This document shows, piece by piece, positions 37,995 through 50,359 of a DNA stretch of 64,000 nt; positions within the stretch are counted from its first letter, which is position 1; every line of letters begins with the position of its first letter. Position numbers and translations under genes: made by a program. The notes below the pieces were generated by a model that searched no databases, was not told the origin of the DNA, and saw only the letters and a list, made by a program, of their open reading frames with translations. This DNA is from Marisa cornuarietis (Eukaryota > Mollusca > Gastropoda > Architaenioglossa > Ampullariidae): NCBI GenBank assembly GCA_004794655.1, contig SMMW01000549.1, positions 372,001 to 436,000 on the forward strand. The letters are read 5' to 3'.

Positions 37995-38913
37995 CTGGTA
38001 TAAAATCAGAAACAATCACAGTACTGTATTTATTATTTTGCGCCTATGTCGACGGCCATCTTGAAGTTCTGTCTTCCGGCTAACCGCTAGCGTCTGGTAG
38101 CAACACAGAGGATGGAACATTCCACATGCGGGGTTTCGTTATAGCAAATTATTTGATGATATGCAATATATATATAATATTAGAAAAGCGGGCCACCCGT
38201 TGAAAATACTGCAAGTTTCAGCAACGTTCTAACTTCCCTCTCAGATTTGATGAATTGAATCATTTAATTAAATTAGGCCTATATAGTGGGCCATGCAGTA
38301 TACTTGAATTCTTTTTCGTTGTTGTGTTTCAGATTAGTTTACAGAAGTACACAGTTTCTAACTGAATATTAAAGGTACACAGTAAACTTTTGAACTATAT
38401 TGAATTTTTTTTTTTTTTTACTTAAGTCATTGCAATTTAATTCTCGATAAATCAACTGTACCATAATCTCATATTGATCACATCAACAACAGTTGTAATT
38501 ACTGTTTATAGTGTTTTTACTCACTTCTTTTTTAAACTACGAAATCCTTTGTTAATCATTTGCTGCTCATTAAGTGAAACGAAGCTGACTTTGAAATTAA
38601 CTAATATAATTTCAAATTAGGCCTATATGTATTATTATTTGAAAAGTAATTTTCTGAAAGCACACATTAGGTTAGAAATCCAGTAGCCACAGTTATTAGA
38701 GTTGCAATCCGATTACAAATGTGATATAAATGATTTTAAAATGTCATAATAGCTTAACATAGCCGTGTTGTAATGAATGTGGCTTTTAAATTTTTTTGTG
38801 TGTAGTTGTAATTGTTTTCCCCAAAGAATACCCTAGTGTAGGTTTGCTTAGATTACTTTCAGATGACGACATTTGCATCCTTTTCTAGCTAAAAGAAAAC
38901 TCATCTATGAGAT

Positions 38914-41900
38914 ATGGCTGATCTTTTGGGCAATCGGCTGTACATGGAAAACTTGCAGAGTGATATCCAAGATGTACAGTGGATAATTAATGATGTCTCA
39001 TCTCGCATTGGACCTATCAAGCTTTCGTCATGGAAGTTTCCAGACAAGCTGTCATGGGAGCTAGATACGGAGGAGCTGCTTCAAACATATGGCTACGCTA
39101 CAGATGAAACAGAAGAAAATCAAGTAGCCCACATTGCACTATATGAGCTCTTGATTGACAGGTGAAACACCTTTACAACGAAGTAGCATAGTAAATGATG
39201 GGCTTCAATTAAAAAAAGACAATAGAATTGAATCACTAGTGATAAAAGCTGTTTGTTTCTTTTTAATAGTTTTTGAATGTGTATCTTTTAACTTTCATAT
39301 TTTATAAAGTCTTGTCATACACTTGTTAAACTATTTTGACCTTTCAGATTGGTTTCATTCATTCAAGGAACTGCAATTTATCTAAATCAGATTCAACATT
39401 TAGACAAGGCTTCTGACAATGCATCTGCTCCTCCCACTTCTGTGGGTCTGGCTGTGCGACATTTCTGGGACCAGCTTGTCAATGCACAGACCGTGATTCT
39501 GCAACTTTATTCTCAGGTGATAGTTTTCAAATGTTTGAAGTTAAATTTAAAAGTTAACATGTCTTTGAAAAAATGGGGAATGTCCCTACCTGAACCATAC
39601 AGGCTTCCATACAGTCTAATGGTTGAAACATAGTAAGAAATGTTATAGTACAGTACGTATTATAGCATGATCTTTAGGCCTTCAGTCAAGACCACTCATT
39701 AATAGAAGATGGGAGTATGGATGTTTTATGCTGAGCCAGCAGCTAAGATAATAACTAATATCACCTCCAATTAAAAGTAGTCTTCCCAGCCAACATGTGC
39801 CACATTCAGAGAACAAATAGTTTCTATATTTGGACTGAATAACCGAATTGGAATGATAACTACATTAACAGAATATTTACATATTTGCTTAATTTCATTT
39901 TTTTATTACTAGAACAAGTCCAGTGCCACTAAGATTTCTGAACTGGAAAAAACAATAAAAAGCTTGAGTTCACAACATGCTCATCTTTCATCTAAAAGTT
40001 CTGTTGCCGCCCTTTGCCTGAATCAGGAGTCACAGTATTATAAAAGCTCAGCTGCAAAGACTATATCTCATGATGAAATCAGCAAAGCCTGTCAAACAGT
40101 GGAAACTGCTTTTGTTCCATGTGAATCTTGTGATCTGGTTCAGAGGAAGATGAGAGAATCTGGTGACTTAATTATTCATGTATGCCAGAATCAGGGACTT
40201 CCATCATGTCTCAGAAAATACAGGTAATTATAAGGATATATATATATATATACAAATTATAAGGAATCTTTTAGAGTTTCATAAGTCAAAAACTGAAAAT
40301 TTAAGATATATACCTGTATGCAATCCAGAATATTGTACTTGTGTCTCCATGCTGCAAGAATACAAATGTACATCCACTCCCTAGTACACAATACTTTTTT
40401 ATTTATATTTTTATTAATTAATAAATTAATTCTAGCTTATGAGCCAGACTATTACCGATAATCATTTCTGCTGGGTATACTTATCATGTTAACAGTTGAC
40501 CTAATGTTGCTACAAAATGGATTCATTGTTATAAAAATCTCCATATTGTAAGGCTGTGTTAGTGTTTCAGTGGAAAAATAAATCTGTTTTGTTTTTGTTC
40601 TTGTTACACACACAATATTGTTCTGGTACAACTGAGCATTACTCCTAACACAGTCCACACACTGCTCGTCCTTTTTACCCTCTCCCTTCTGCTCTTGCTA
40701 AAAAAGTTTTCTCTGCAGAATCGCTATATTTTCTATGTTTCTGTTGGTGTCTTTTTGTGTTTTCCATCCTTGTTTTCTGTTTGTCATCAGTATTGTTGTT
40801 TATTCTTACGCCCACGTGTTCTATCCATTTAGTCCATGTCTCCCCCTTGTTTTAAGTGTTAAGAGCATGCTCTCTATGAGTGTGAATATGCGCTATAAAA
40901 ATCTTCATTTATTATTATTATTAATTATCAAAATTTATGAAAGATAATTACTTGTTCCCAGATCTCAGTTGGGTGACGTGAAGTGGCTGAGCAGTAATGA
41001 TGTATCTCGCTGGATGGCTGAAGAAAACAAAGATGTTCAGAGACTGTGCAAACATGTTGAATGCATGTCAAATGTCATAGAACCCTTAAAAGCAGAGGTA
41101 GTGGCATTTCAGCAGGAGACACAGAAAGCAGAAAAAGTGGCAAAGGAATGTGAGAAAGCATTGAATCGTGAAAAAGAAACACAAGCAGCTATTAAAAAAC
41201 AATACGAGGCAAGTACTAGGCAGACAATTTTCATGATATTTTTCATATGCATGACAATGAGGTTTCTTTACAACAGTGAGGTTACTTTACAAATTCTAAG
41301 ATATTTTGGACTACAAAAGTAGCAGAAAGTAAATGTTTTATACATTTCCTATGCTTTCATGGCTACAGCTTCATGGTAGGTAATACTAAATGGGTACACT
41401 TTGTTGTGTTATCTTTTCACATGTTGTCAGCAGTATGGTTACACAACAGTTAAAGCACTTGTCACCAGTGCAGTGAGGATTGAGTGCCTTTGTTCAGGTC
41501 TTTCTTCAGGCACACTGTTTTTTTCTCTACATGTGACAGCTGTTTATAGGGCTAGTTGCTTTATTTGTGATATAGCCATAGTTGGTGGCTCAGCATAAAA
41601 AACCAATTCAAAAAGTTTAGTCTTTTTTGCATTGAAAAATTTTGAAGAAATAGCAAAAGTCTACACAAGATACAAAAAGCCTCTTAAAGTTGTTGCACCA
41701 TATGTTAAATATTCTCATTGCCATTATCGTCATTTCACACTTATTTTAGAAGGTTTGAACATCCATTTAACATGCATTTAGTAAAATGTGTTAAAGTCAA
41801 TTTTTAAAAATTCTCTTTTCAATTTTTAATTGTAAAAAATTGTTTTTGTTTTGGAAAAAAACATCAAGATAAAGCTGAAAGAGACAGAGACCAAGCATGA

Positions 41901-44900
41901 ACTCACTCTGGCAGATCTTCAGCGCCAGAAAATGGAGCTGTTATTCAAACATACAAACTTGGAGAAAGCCCTAGAAGATCATAAGATAAAGTCTTCTGAA
42001 CTGCAGGTCTCCTTGGAGCAGACTGGTGAATAAACATCACTGCTGGTTCAGTTAGCTCACTACAGTTTACTCAAACAAATACAGTCTAAAAACTAGATTT
42101 CTAAGGAAGAAACCCTGAATTCTAATAAAAGTGTAATGAGTTAACTCAAGGACCAATCCTAATAGCAAATTCCTTTCGATCAGCAAAATATTCATATGGC
42201 CATAACTAAAATGCTGAACTGTAACTAAGTTTGCAATTGATAATTCAGGCTTGAACATTTTTAACCCACTTTTTAACTAGAGAAAATATTCCTTTTCTTT
42301 TTTACTGTTTCCTAAATAAAAACTGTGAAGTTCTGCTTCTGGAAGCCACCAGCTAACCAGACCCATATGAAAAGTATTGACATGCAACTCATTAACTTGC
42401 TTAAAGCCAACGGATAACATTCAATCAAAACTAAAGATCATTATAAACATATTAGGGGCATGTGTCCAGGTCAATGACAAGTTAACTCATACTCTTCTGT
42501 ATCACAGAGGCCAAATATTTGGAACTTAAAAGAGATCTACAGGACAAGACAGAAGCAGTTAAAAGGTTGGAGGGTGTAGACAATGAAGTGGAAAGCCTGA
42601 GACAAGAATTATCTGATGTTACATCAAAACTAGAAGCTGCAGCCAAAACACTCACCAAAGAGCAAGGCAAGAATAAAAGTGCTGCACAGCATAACCAGGT
42701 ATTTAATTGGACATTCTTTCTTGGTCAGACACTTCAGCTTTCCCTCAGTGTATATCATTACTTTGGAATATTTTTCCTTTAACAAGTTCATTGTTTTCTT
42801 TCCATGCCTTGTTTCATTGGCCATTTACCACAGTACACAAACCTGTGCTTGTCATTGGCTAAACACATGTTTTAGTAGAGCTGTCTTTGAGTAGTATTTA
42901 CATTCGCTCAGCAATCAAAATGTTATAATTTTAAGTTACATAAGAGAGATATTTCACAGTAATGATTATTATGTCTACTACATAGTTGTTTTTAATCTAA
43001 TCATTGTAATCGGTAATCAAGCTAATGTTCCTACAGAATGAATTATTTGTCATTTAGATATCTCATGTTCAAGAAAAAATTTATTATTTGGTGCACCAAT
43101 GATGATCAGAACTATTCTGTGTTTTTAATTTGCTATTTTAAAGTAACATATATATTGTGTTATTTCACAGCAAGTGAAAACAAAACAAAATATGCTATCA
43201 GAACGCATTAATGAGCTGAACGAAGAGAATGAAAACCTGAAGGAGCAAGTAGGCACTCTGGAGGAAGAAAGCCAACGTTTGGAGGAGTGTCTGCAGGAAG
43301 CACGCAGGGAAACACAGCAGTTACAGAAAGAAAAAGCATACCAAGAGGTGAGGGTGCCACTGATAATGGCAACAATGACTACTAAGAGGGGCTAATCTTC
43401 CTTGGCTTGTCTTCTTTTGCTGTTTTGTATATTTACATTTAGCACTGGACTGTAAATAGTTAATCAATCCGCTCAGCAGGGATGGCCTTAGGTAATTGGA
43501 AGCCCTAGGCGAAGTGAATTTGGTGGCCCCAAATGAAATAGAAAAATAAAAAATAAACACCGAAAAAATAAAATTATGCAATGTATTATAAACCTACCTG
43601 TATCTATATCTAAATCAACAAATAACTGAAATTCATATAGTGCAATTTCTGTAGCGCTCAACTTACATAAGCTTCTTAAACATATTCTTGCAGATGTCAT
43701 AAACCTTCAACCAAAATCAACTTTTCGGCTTTGATGGCAGCAAAGTCTCAAATAAATTGTGAATAATCCAGAGGCTGAATAATATCTCATTTGATAGAGA
43801 TCATTACCAGACTGTTCAAGCGATCTTGCGTCATAGTTGTTCTCAAATAGTTTTTGATTAATTTCAACATGGAAAAATTTCTTTCACCCGATGCAACAGT
43901 GATTGGAATTGTCAACGCTATACGAAGGGCTATAGCGACATTTGGAACAGCAGTATTCAAACCATGATCATAAATAAAATGGAAAAAAATGTATATTGTA
44001 AGAGTGCAAATAAAAAAAAGATGAAGCAGAAAAAAAATAAATAAAACGGAAAGCATCAAGAGAAGACGAAACAATATCTGCCCTCGCCACCGACAAATCG
44101 GCCCCCAGCTGGCACGTTGACCAGCCTCTACCACAATAGTAGAAACTTAGAGCTAGGCTAGTAGAAGAGCCATAGAGCTCTGCTATGTTTGAGATTTAAT
44201 CCAAGTTTCGCAATTTTTTCCTCTAAAAAAAAGTTTTTTGAGCCCTGTGCGAGGCCCCCACCAATTGGAGGCACTAGGCGGCTGCCTAGATTGCCTATAC
44301 CTAATGCCGGCCCTATGCTCAGTAACCAAACCCCTTGTATTTCTTCTTTATACCAGATGACATGGCTGTGGAGTTCAACCTACTACCTACCCAATCCTAG
44401 CTGTCCGCTCCTGATTGGTCAGAGGTGGCCAATCAACAGGGAACACACAAAACCAACCAACTCATCCTCTATCCCTCCCATTCTAGCCAGTGATTTCACC
44501 TCTTCCGCTTTTCTCCTAGCTTTGACAGAGTTAGTCATGTTTCCAGCTTTTCTCAGTGATGTTTCATGGAGAAGCCTTGCATTGCCTTCAGTGTGATAAA
44601 TTGCATGCCAACGTGCATGTTCGCTGTCTTAACTACCCATCATGCTCTGTCAAATCACCTTGCGATGTTTGTTGCTCCTGTTTTGAGAATAGATGGGTAC
44701 AGATGGTGAGGCATAAACCACAGCTCTATTCAGTCTATTTCTGTAGCTTTGGAGAAGACAGACAGAAATGCTTTGTCTCTCACCAGTGAGTACCAGAGGT
44801 TTTGACAAAACCGCTACTGCCACCTAAAAGACCAGGTGTGTTCGTGCAACCTTCCTCATTTTTCTTCCTCCTTACCCTGAACTCCCCTGCCTTGAGCTCT

Positions 44901-47900
44901 GTTCCTGTGCTTCACTCAAGCAGGTTACTTGAAAGACTTGCCTTTTGCTAGCAGTTGCTTCAGCCACTTGAGTTTCAAAGATTCACACACTTTCCATAGC
45001 CTCTTCCGGTCTGTAGTTTGGGGCTGATGGCTTGATCTCCCTTCTCATGCACACGGGTTTTTTTTTATTTTTTTATTTTTTACTAAGAATAGGCCTTCCA
45101 CACTGGGTCCTCAGGAGGTTACTTTGTACCCTCTTCCAAAAAGGGAACCTGGTAATCCAGCAAGGCTTCAGGATTCAGTGTGTACCTTGTGCCTCTATTC
45201 TAAAAGATGTACTGACAGGACGGTCAGATCCTTCAATAAGGCCAACATCATTCATTCATTAACCCTCTTGGTTTGAGATAAAAATGAACATTACAATGAC
45301 TGGTTTATAACTGAAGACTGTGAAGACGACAGTGGTGAAGTTTGTTTTTTTTATAATTGCTGCTCTGAGATAAACATTAGACCAAGAAACCTATACATTT
45401 TTGGAAAAGAGAAAAGTTGAACTTTGCAATAAAAAGTAATGAAAATCGCCTTGCCCGTGCTACCCGGCAAAGCCACGTTTCAAACCAAGAGAGTTAATGC
45501 AGTCATTAGGGATCTTTCCCCATGTGCAGATTCTCTTGTTCAGGACAGAGCACATGTAACTACTTCCCAGCCATTAAAATGGACTTTACAAAATCATTAA
45601 GGCAATAGGCTGGCGGTCGGATTGCACATTAACTAGAGACCATACAGCTCACTCTGCTTCTCCAAACTGTCAAGAGCATGTCAACAGCAGTATGATTCAT
45701 GCAGCCCTCCCTGCCTCTGCTAAGTATAGTGTGGCCTTCCAGTCTGCAGTCCAGCTGGAACTGAGGTACATCTTAAGTTTTTCTGGTTCTGTAACAGTAA
45801 TCTCCTATCTTTATTGATATTGACTGCCACCCCCCAACCTGTTATTATTCTCCAGTCATGTCATCAAGTACAGTACAAAGAAAATATATAATTTTTTGTG
45901 GTAAAATTCTATTCTTCAACTATTTACCAGATGACATGATCGCTAGTTTCCTACCACTTCCCTGCTGTGGGTCTCTTCTCAGTTCCAGCAAAAAACTGGT
46001 GAGCTAAACTCACTGGCTACACAGATTGGGATGGGGGGCGATTTGGTTGAGTTCACATGCTCTCTGTTCATTTGTGAATGTTAACCTGTGAGGAGTGCAC
46101 AATTGGAATGTGGTAGCTAATAGGGTGAACACCTTGTAATGTTAACTGGTAAGTACTCAAAAAAGGAATTTTACAACCAAAAGTGAAATTTTTATCCTGC
46201 GGTCACTCCCTCTTATAAATGCTCATTTTGTTGTGCTGGCAAGCAAGCTGAGACCGCGAAACAGTAGAGCAGAACATCACTGGGCTGTTCACAGACTTTG
46301 TGGCATAAACAGAGGTTCGTGCAGACAGAAAGCTGACTGATCAGTGGAGAAGTGCAGTGTCTGGCTATTTTAACATGTGAGTGTATCCTTTGCTCAGGTC
46401 ATCATCAAAAATCTGAATGCAGAAAAGTCTAAACTAGAGCGCTGCATTGAGGAGACAGAAGCACAGATAAAGGAGCTTGAGGTCCAGGTGGAGCAAGCCA
46501 AAGAGAGGGAAAGGATGCTGATTGAGTATCCAGACCTTAATGGCCCCATCAATCCAGATTTGCATGGTAGGATTCCCAGTCTCTAAAAATCTCTAGATTG
46601 TTCATCCAGATTTCTGAGAAGAGTAAGGATTAACTTTTTGGGATGCCAAAATCATAGAGACTCCGTTTCAGTAGGTGGACAGTGTGAGGAAAACCCTACA
46701 TTTCTCATTCACATCTGGGCAATTTCATTGCCTAATTCCTTATATGTGCCACAAACACAAAAAAAGAATATTTGTCCGGAATATTTGAACCATCAGTAAA
46801 GTTACCTCTACAAGCTATGAATTGTCTCATCTGTTTGACATCTGAAAGTCAGCAGGCTTCAAAGTCTGCAGTGCTCAGACAATAATTTTAGGTGTTCAAA
46901 TAAGTCAGCCATAAGAAGCAAACCTAAAAAATACTTGATACACAGAAAAGAGAAGTAACATTTACAGATAAAAATGTGTGTGAGAATTTACAAGTATAGC
47001 CAAAAGTAAAAAGAAAATTATGGGTGTAACTTCACTCATTTGCTTGCAGGCACAGGTGATATAGCGACTGACATGGAGAACCAGGTGAAAGCAAATATCA
47101 TGCGTATGCAAGTACTGGAGGATCAAAATGAAAGACTCCGGCGATCCATTACAAAGGTGTTATCAGCTGGTCATGGTACATCAGCTAGTAACAATCCTGT
47201 GCCTGCTCAGGTAATTTCTCTATGCTAAAATATTTGCTTTCCGCAAACCTTGGCTAGATTTTTTTTTATGTACTCTGGTTTGCTTGGATGCATGTATGTG
47301 CATGTGCGCACATATATATATATATATATGTGTATATATATTTATGTGTACAAGAAGGGGAGAAGAACCTTGTAAGGTGCATTTGAACCCTGCCTAAGGT
47401 GTGGGTTTATACTTGTGTGAAACATCTTTAGCCTGTCTTTAGTGTTGTGGAAAATCCACAAACATACAAATAAAATTTTATTGTGTTCACCCACTAGAAT
47501 ATTTTCATTGGACTTCTTATTAATGTGTCTTTGTTGTATCATTCATGCTTTATTTGTCTACATATATATCTGATCAAGCTACTTGGTAGCTACTTATAAA
47601 GTCTCTTATATTCATACTAACAGCTTCTGTCATATAGCCTAAGAATTTAGATAAATGCAATACTGCTGTCCTAAAATCCATGTATGTTGCACCATAAATT
47701 TCCATTTGTTCTGTTTGACAGCCAGTTCCTCTATGGCAGCCTAATAACTTGCACAGTTTGAAGCAGCAGAATGAAACATCAGCACCAGTAGCACCTTTAC
47801 ACTATGTGAACTCACACAATGTGGTGCCACTTCAAATGCAAGCTTCCAATCTTGCCCCAGAATCATCTCAAAGATCCACATCTTCAAAAACTTTGGAATG

Positions 47901-48434
47901 TTTTTTGGTGGGGAAGGCGGTTGCAGAGACTGGGAAGAATAAAAAGCCAGCACCCAGGCCCTCTTCTAGAAGAAGCAGCAGTGGTGTGGAGAGCACTGGT
48001 TTTGTTCCAGTAAATAGTACAAGTATAGGCGCCTACAAGGAAATGAAGAAGTCCAGGGGACAGCCAAGACCTGATATCCCGAGTGGAAAAGGTTAGCTGC
48101 AAGATGTGCATCCAAATTTTTACATTTTTTAAAATGATGGTGAAGAACTTGCAGTGTGGTGGTGGCAGTGATGAGAAAATAAGAGTAGAGGACAAAGCAA
48201 GATGGTTAAAAATTGTAAAAATGAAATCATCAGCAATAGTGACTTTTTGTGCTTAATTAATTTGTGCTTTTGTCCTCAGGAAAAAGCTTACAAAGTGGTC
48301 ACAGCTCAGACAGAATTTCTGTGCCTCGTGAAGAGGACTATGCTTCTCCAGTATGTTATATCTGTGACAACTGTGATAAGATGTACACTAAAGCCAGAGA
48401 TCTGGCCATTCACAAAATGTACTGTAGGGGGTAG
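38914..48434 (+). CDS. CCDC157: Coiled-coil domain-containing protein 157, 11 exons
   Basis: Exons 38914-39161, 39348-39516, 39913-40223, 40962-41208, 41869-42025, 42508-42698, 43171-43347, 46398-46566, 47050-47210, 47722-48091 and 48280-48434 close in phase to 784 residues; the human protein is about 750. Conserved blocks: MADLLGNRLYMENLQSDIQD and SSWKFPDKLSWELD at the N-terminus, SVGLAVRHFWDQL near 125, QTVETAFVPCESCDLVQ near 210, and KWLSSNDVSRWMAEENKD at the start of the coiled coil. The heptad-rich rod covers about 250-560 and ends ERERMLIEYPDLNGPINPDLH. A Ser/Pro-rich low-complexity region follows (about 610-735), then a C2HC zinc finger at 762-782. Intron 4 appears to be GC-AG (GAG/GCAAGT). 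CCDC157 function is poorly defined; a role in secretion or Golgi organisation has been suggested in other animals. Intron 7 is full of transposons. Confidence 0.93.
40635..40925 (+). mobile_element. LINE 3' UTR tail copy in CCDC157 intron 3
   Basis: AACACAGTCCACACACTGCT through AGTGTTAAGAGCATGCTC, GTGTGAATATGCGCTATAAA and an ATT repeat. Same family as 14085-14360. Confidence 0.8.
43477..44314 (-). mobile_element. hAT transposon remnant
   Basis: Minus-strand translation near 43850-43970 gives PNVAIALRIALTIPITVASG then ERNFSMLKLIKNYLRTTM and RLNSLVMISI, the C-terminal dimerisation region of hAT transposases. The ends are imperfect inverted repeats (CAGGGATGGCCTTAGG on the left; on the right the inverse reads AGGGCCGGCATTAGG). 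GCTCAG is found on both outer sides, within a probable decayed 8-bp duplication. The transposase N-terminus is missing. It lies in CCDC157 intron 7. Confidence 0.75.
44323..46397 (+). other. Rest of CCDC157 intron 7: unclassified transposon-like DNA
   Basis: An open frame at 44556-44789 contains a Cys/His-rich segment (CLQCDKLHANVHVRC then CDVCCSC), similar in style to Gag-like or accessory zinc fingers of retroelements, but I could not assign a family. The phrase ACCAGATGACATG occurs at 44352 and again near 45928. A piggyBac-like MITE at 45263-45493 interrupts the block. No other gene is visible. Confidence 0.35.
45263..45493 (-). mobile_element. piggyBac-like MITE, TTAA target duplication (copy 2)
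   Basis: 231 bp bounded by CCCTCTTGGTTTGA and TCAAACCAAGAGAG with TTAA on both sides (45259-45262, 45494-45497). It is the inverted counterpart of the element at 22766-23003, with matching interior blocks (GAAAATCGCCTTGCCCGTGC, AACATTAGACCAAGAAACC). Confidence 0.85.
47285..47345. repeat. TA/GTATATA microsatellite
   Basis: Alternating TA with GTGTATA interruptions, in CCDC157 intron 9. Confidence 0.8.
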
Positions 48435-50150
48435 ACAGCTGGTCGCACAACATTCTTGGGGTTAGAAATTTACAGAGCATACAGCACCACATCTAGAACC
48501 TTAGGGAAGATCAAGTGAAAGCTGAAGCTAGTAGCTGGAGAGTCAGTAAGGACACTTTTCCAGGGAGACATCTCTTCCTCAGGAGTTTGAACTAGTTTAC
48601 ACTGTGTCCTAGGACTGTTATAAGTACACTCAGGGCCCTGAGATATGAACTCTCACACTGTTTGCAGTTGACAACAGCTGTTGTGTCTTGAAGCTGTGAT
48701 GTGGAGTGACAGCATAAATATACAGTTTCATAAACCGTAGTTTGAAGAAAACATATCTGCTGGATAAGGAACCTAAGTTAAATATACAAATTTTAATATT
48801 CTGCAAATATTTAGTGATTCATAACATTCCTCTTAGGACAGCACTTTGAGAATAATAGAGAATTGGAGACAACAGGGAATTCATTCCAACGAATTTGAGA
48901 GAGAGACATAAGTCTACTATGCAGAGAAAATTGACAAACTTTTATGACACAGGGGAAGTAAAGAAGAGGGGCTGGCACAGTCAGTTGTTGTCTCCCCTTC
49001 ACTACAAATGGACAGCACTCACGCATCCTCTCCCCCACCCATCCCTATGATTTATACCATGTGAATGTGCTGTCATTCTGGGCGATACTGGGTACTCTGA
49101 CTAGTATGCTATAGAGTTCCATAGGCTAGTAGTTGTATGAAGAGTGTCAGCAGTTGATTGTGCATAAGGCATGACATGCATAAGGCAGAGTAGAACCTTT
49201 TCTTTCTCTTACCAATTTTTATTGAACAGGCAGTTGCAAAAACATCTGCTACTGTGAATGACCATAAAAATAACTATCCAGCAACATTTTCATAATCAGT
49301 AAATTATTCATGCTAGTAGTATGATTACATATATGTATATATGTGCATAAAACAGATTTTCAGGAATAATTTGTTAAAAAACATTCTTTGTTACTGATAA
49401 TTTGCTGTGGCTGGTGGTGGTGGTGGGGGGGTAACCTGGTTCTGCTTGTAGGAGTACATTGTTGTATAGATATGTCCACATCTGAATCTCTTGGAATATT
49501 GTAACAAACTCACAGGCAGGCAAACTCCACTAAAATAAATAAAAATAAACATGCTCCAGAGCAACATGTGCAAACCAGACATAGTTGATGACTTCAGACA
49601 AAAGGTGTATGCCTTAAAAAATTTATTAGAGTTCAACAAACAGTGTAGATTTGCAAAGATTTACACCACTGCCGTCACAAATGCACACTCATGAAACCAT
49701 CACACTCTACTTTATTTATAAGATATGAAGCGCTAGCAACATTCAAGAAGTATTACTGCAGTGAGCTGCCATTGCAGAAATCATGGATTTAAAAATCTGA
49801 GGGAAAAACTTGTTAAATAAAAATTGTTTTCAACTTTAAATCGCCTGTTAGTGTTAGCATTAACATTTATACTCCTAAGTCAACCATTAGAAAAAACTGG
49901 ATTTATGCAAGTCGCGTTTTCTAGATTTCATAATTTCTGTCAAATTTATGTTTCCTCAGTCCAGCAGCTCACTGAGAATAAGACACGATCACATTTATAG
50001 CCCTCGAGCTGAAAAAAGTAATCTCCAAAAGCAAATGCCAATAACTGTCAAGTTTCAGTAATATTTCTTAATGTGTTTGGTAACAAGTCTGTGTACTTCA
50101 TTTACTTTGGGAATTCATCAAGATTTTTCAAATGGCAAGCAATAAGTAAG
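48435..50150. other. Downstream of CCDC157; 3' UTR and intergenic, no gene seen
   Basis: No protein-like ORF. The 3' UTR of CCDC157 must occupy part; AATAAA at 49816-49821 is one candidate signal on the plus strand. Confidence 0.4.
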
Positions 50151-50359
50151 TCGTGTCCCATCATTTGCTCATCATGTCTTTGTATGCGGATGCATACATA
50201 TACTCAAGTAGCTCATTTTAAGACTTTATGTTTCTTTACATTTGAATAACATTTTGTTGTGATCAGATAATTTCTTGTGTCGAAACGTTTTGTGTCACCA
50301 AGGCAGCTGATTAATATCGATGTTCCCTCCAATAACTCCAATCTTTTTCACTGAGGAAT

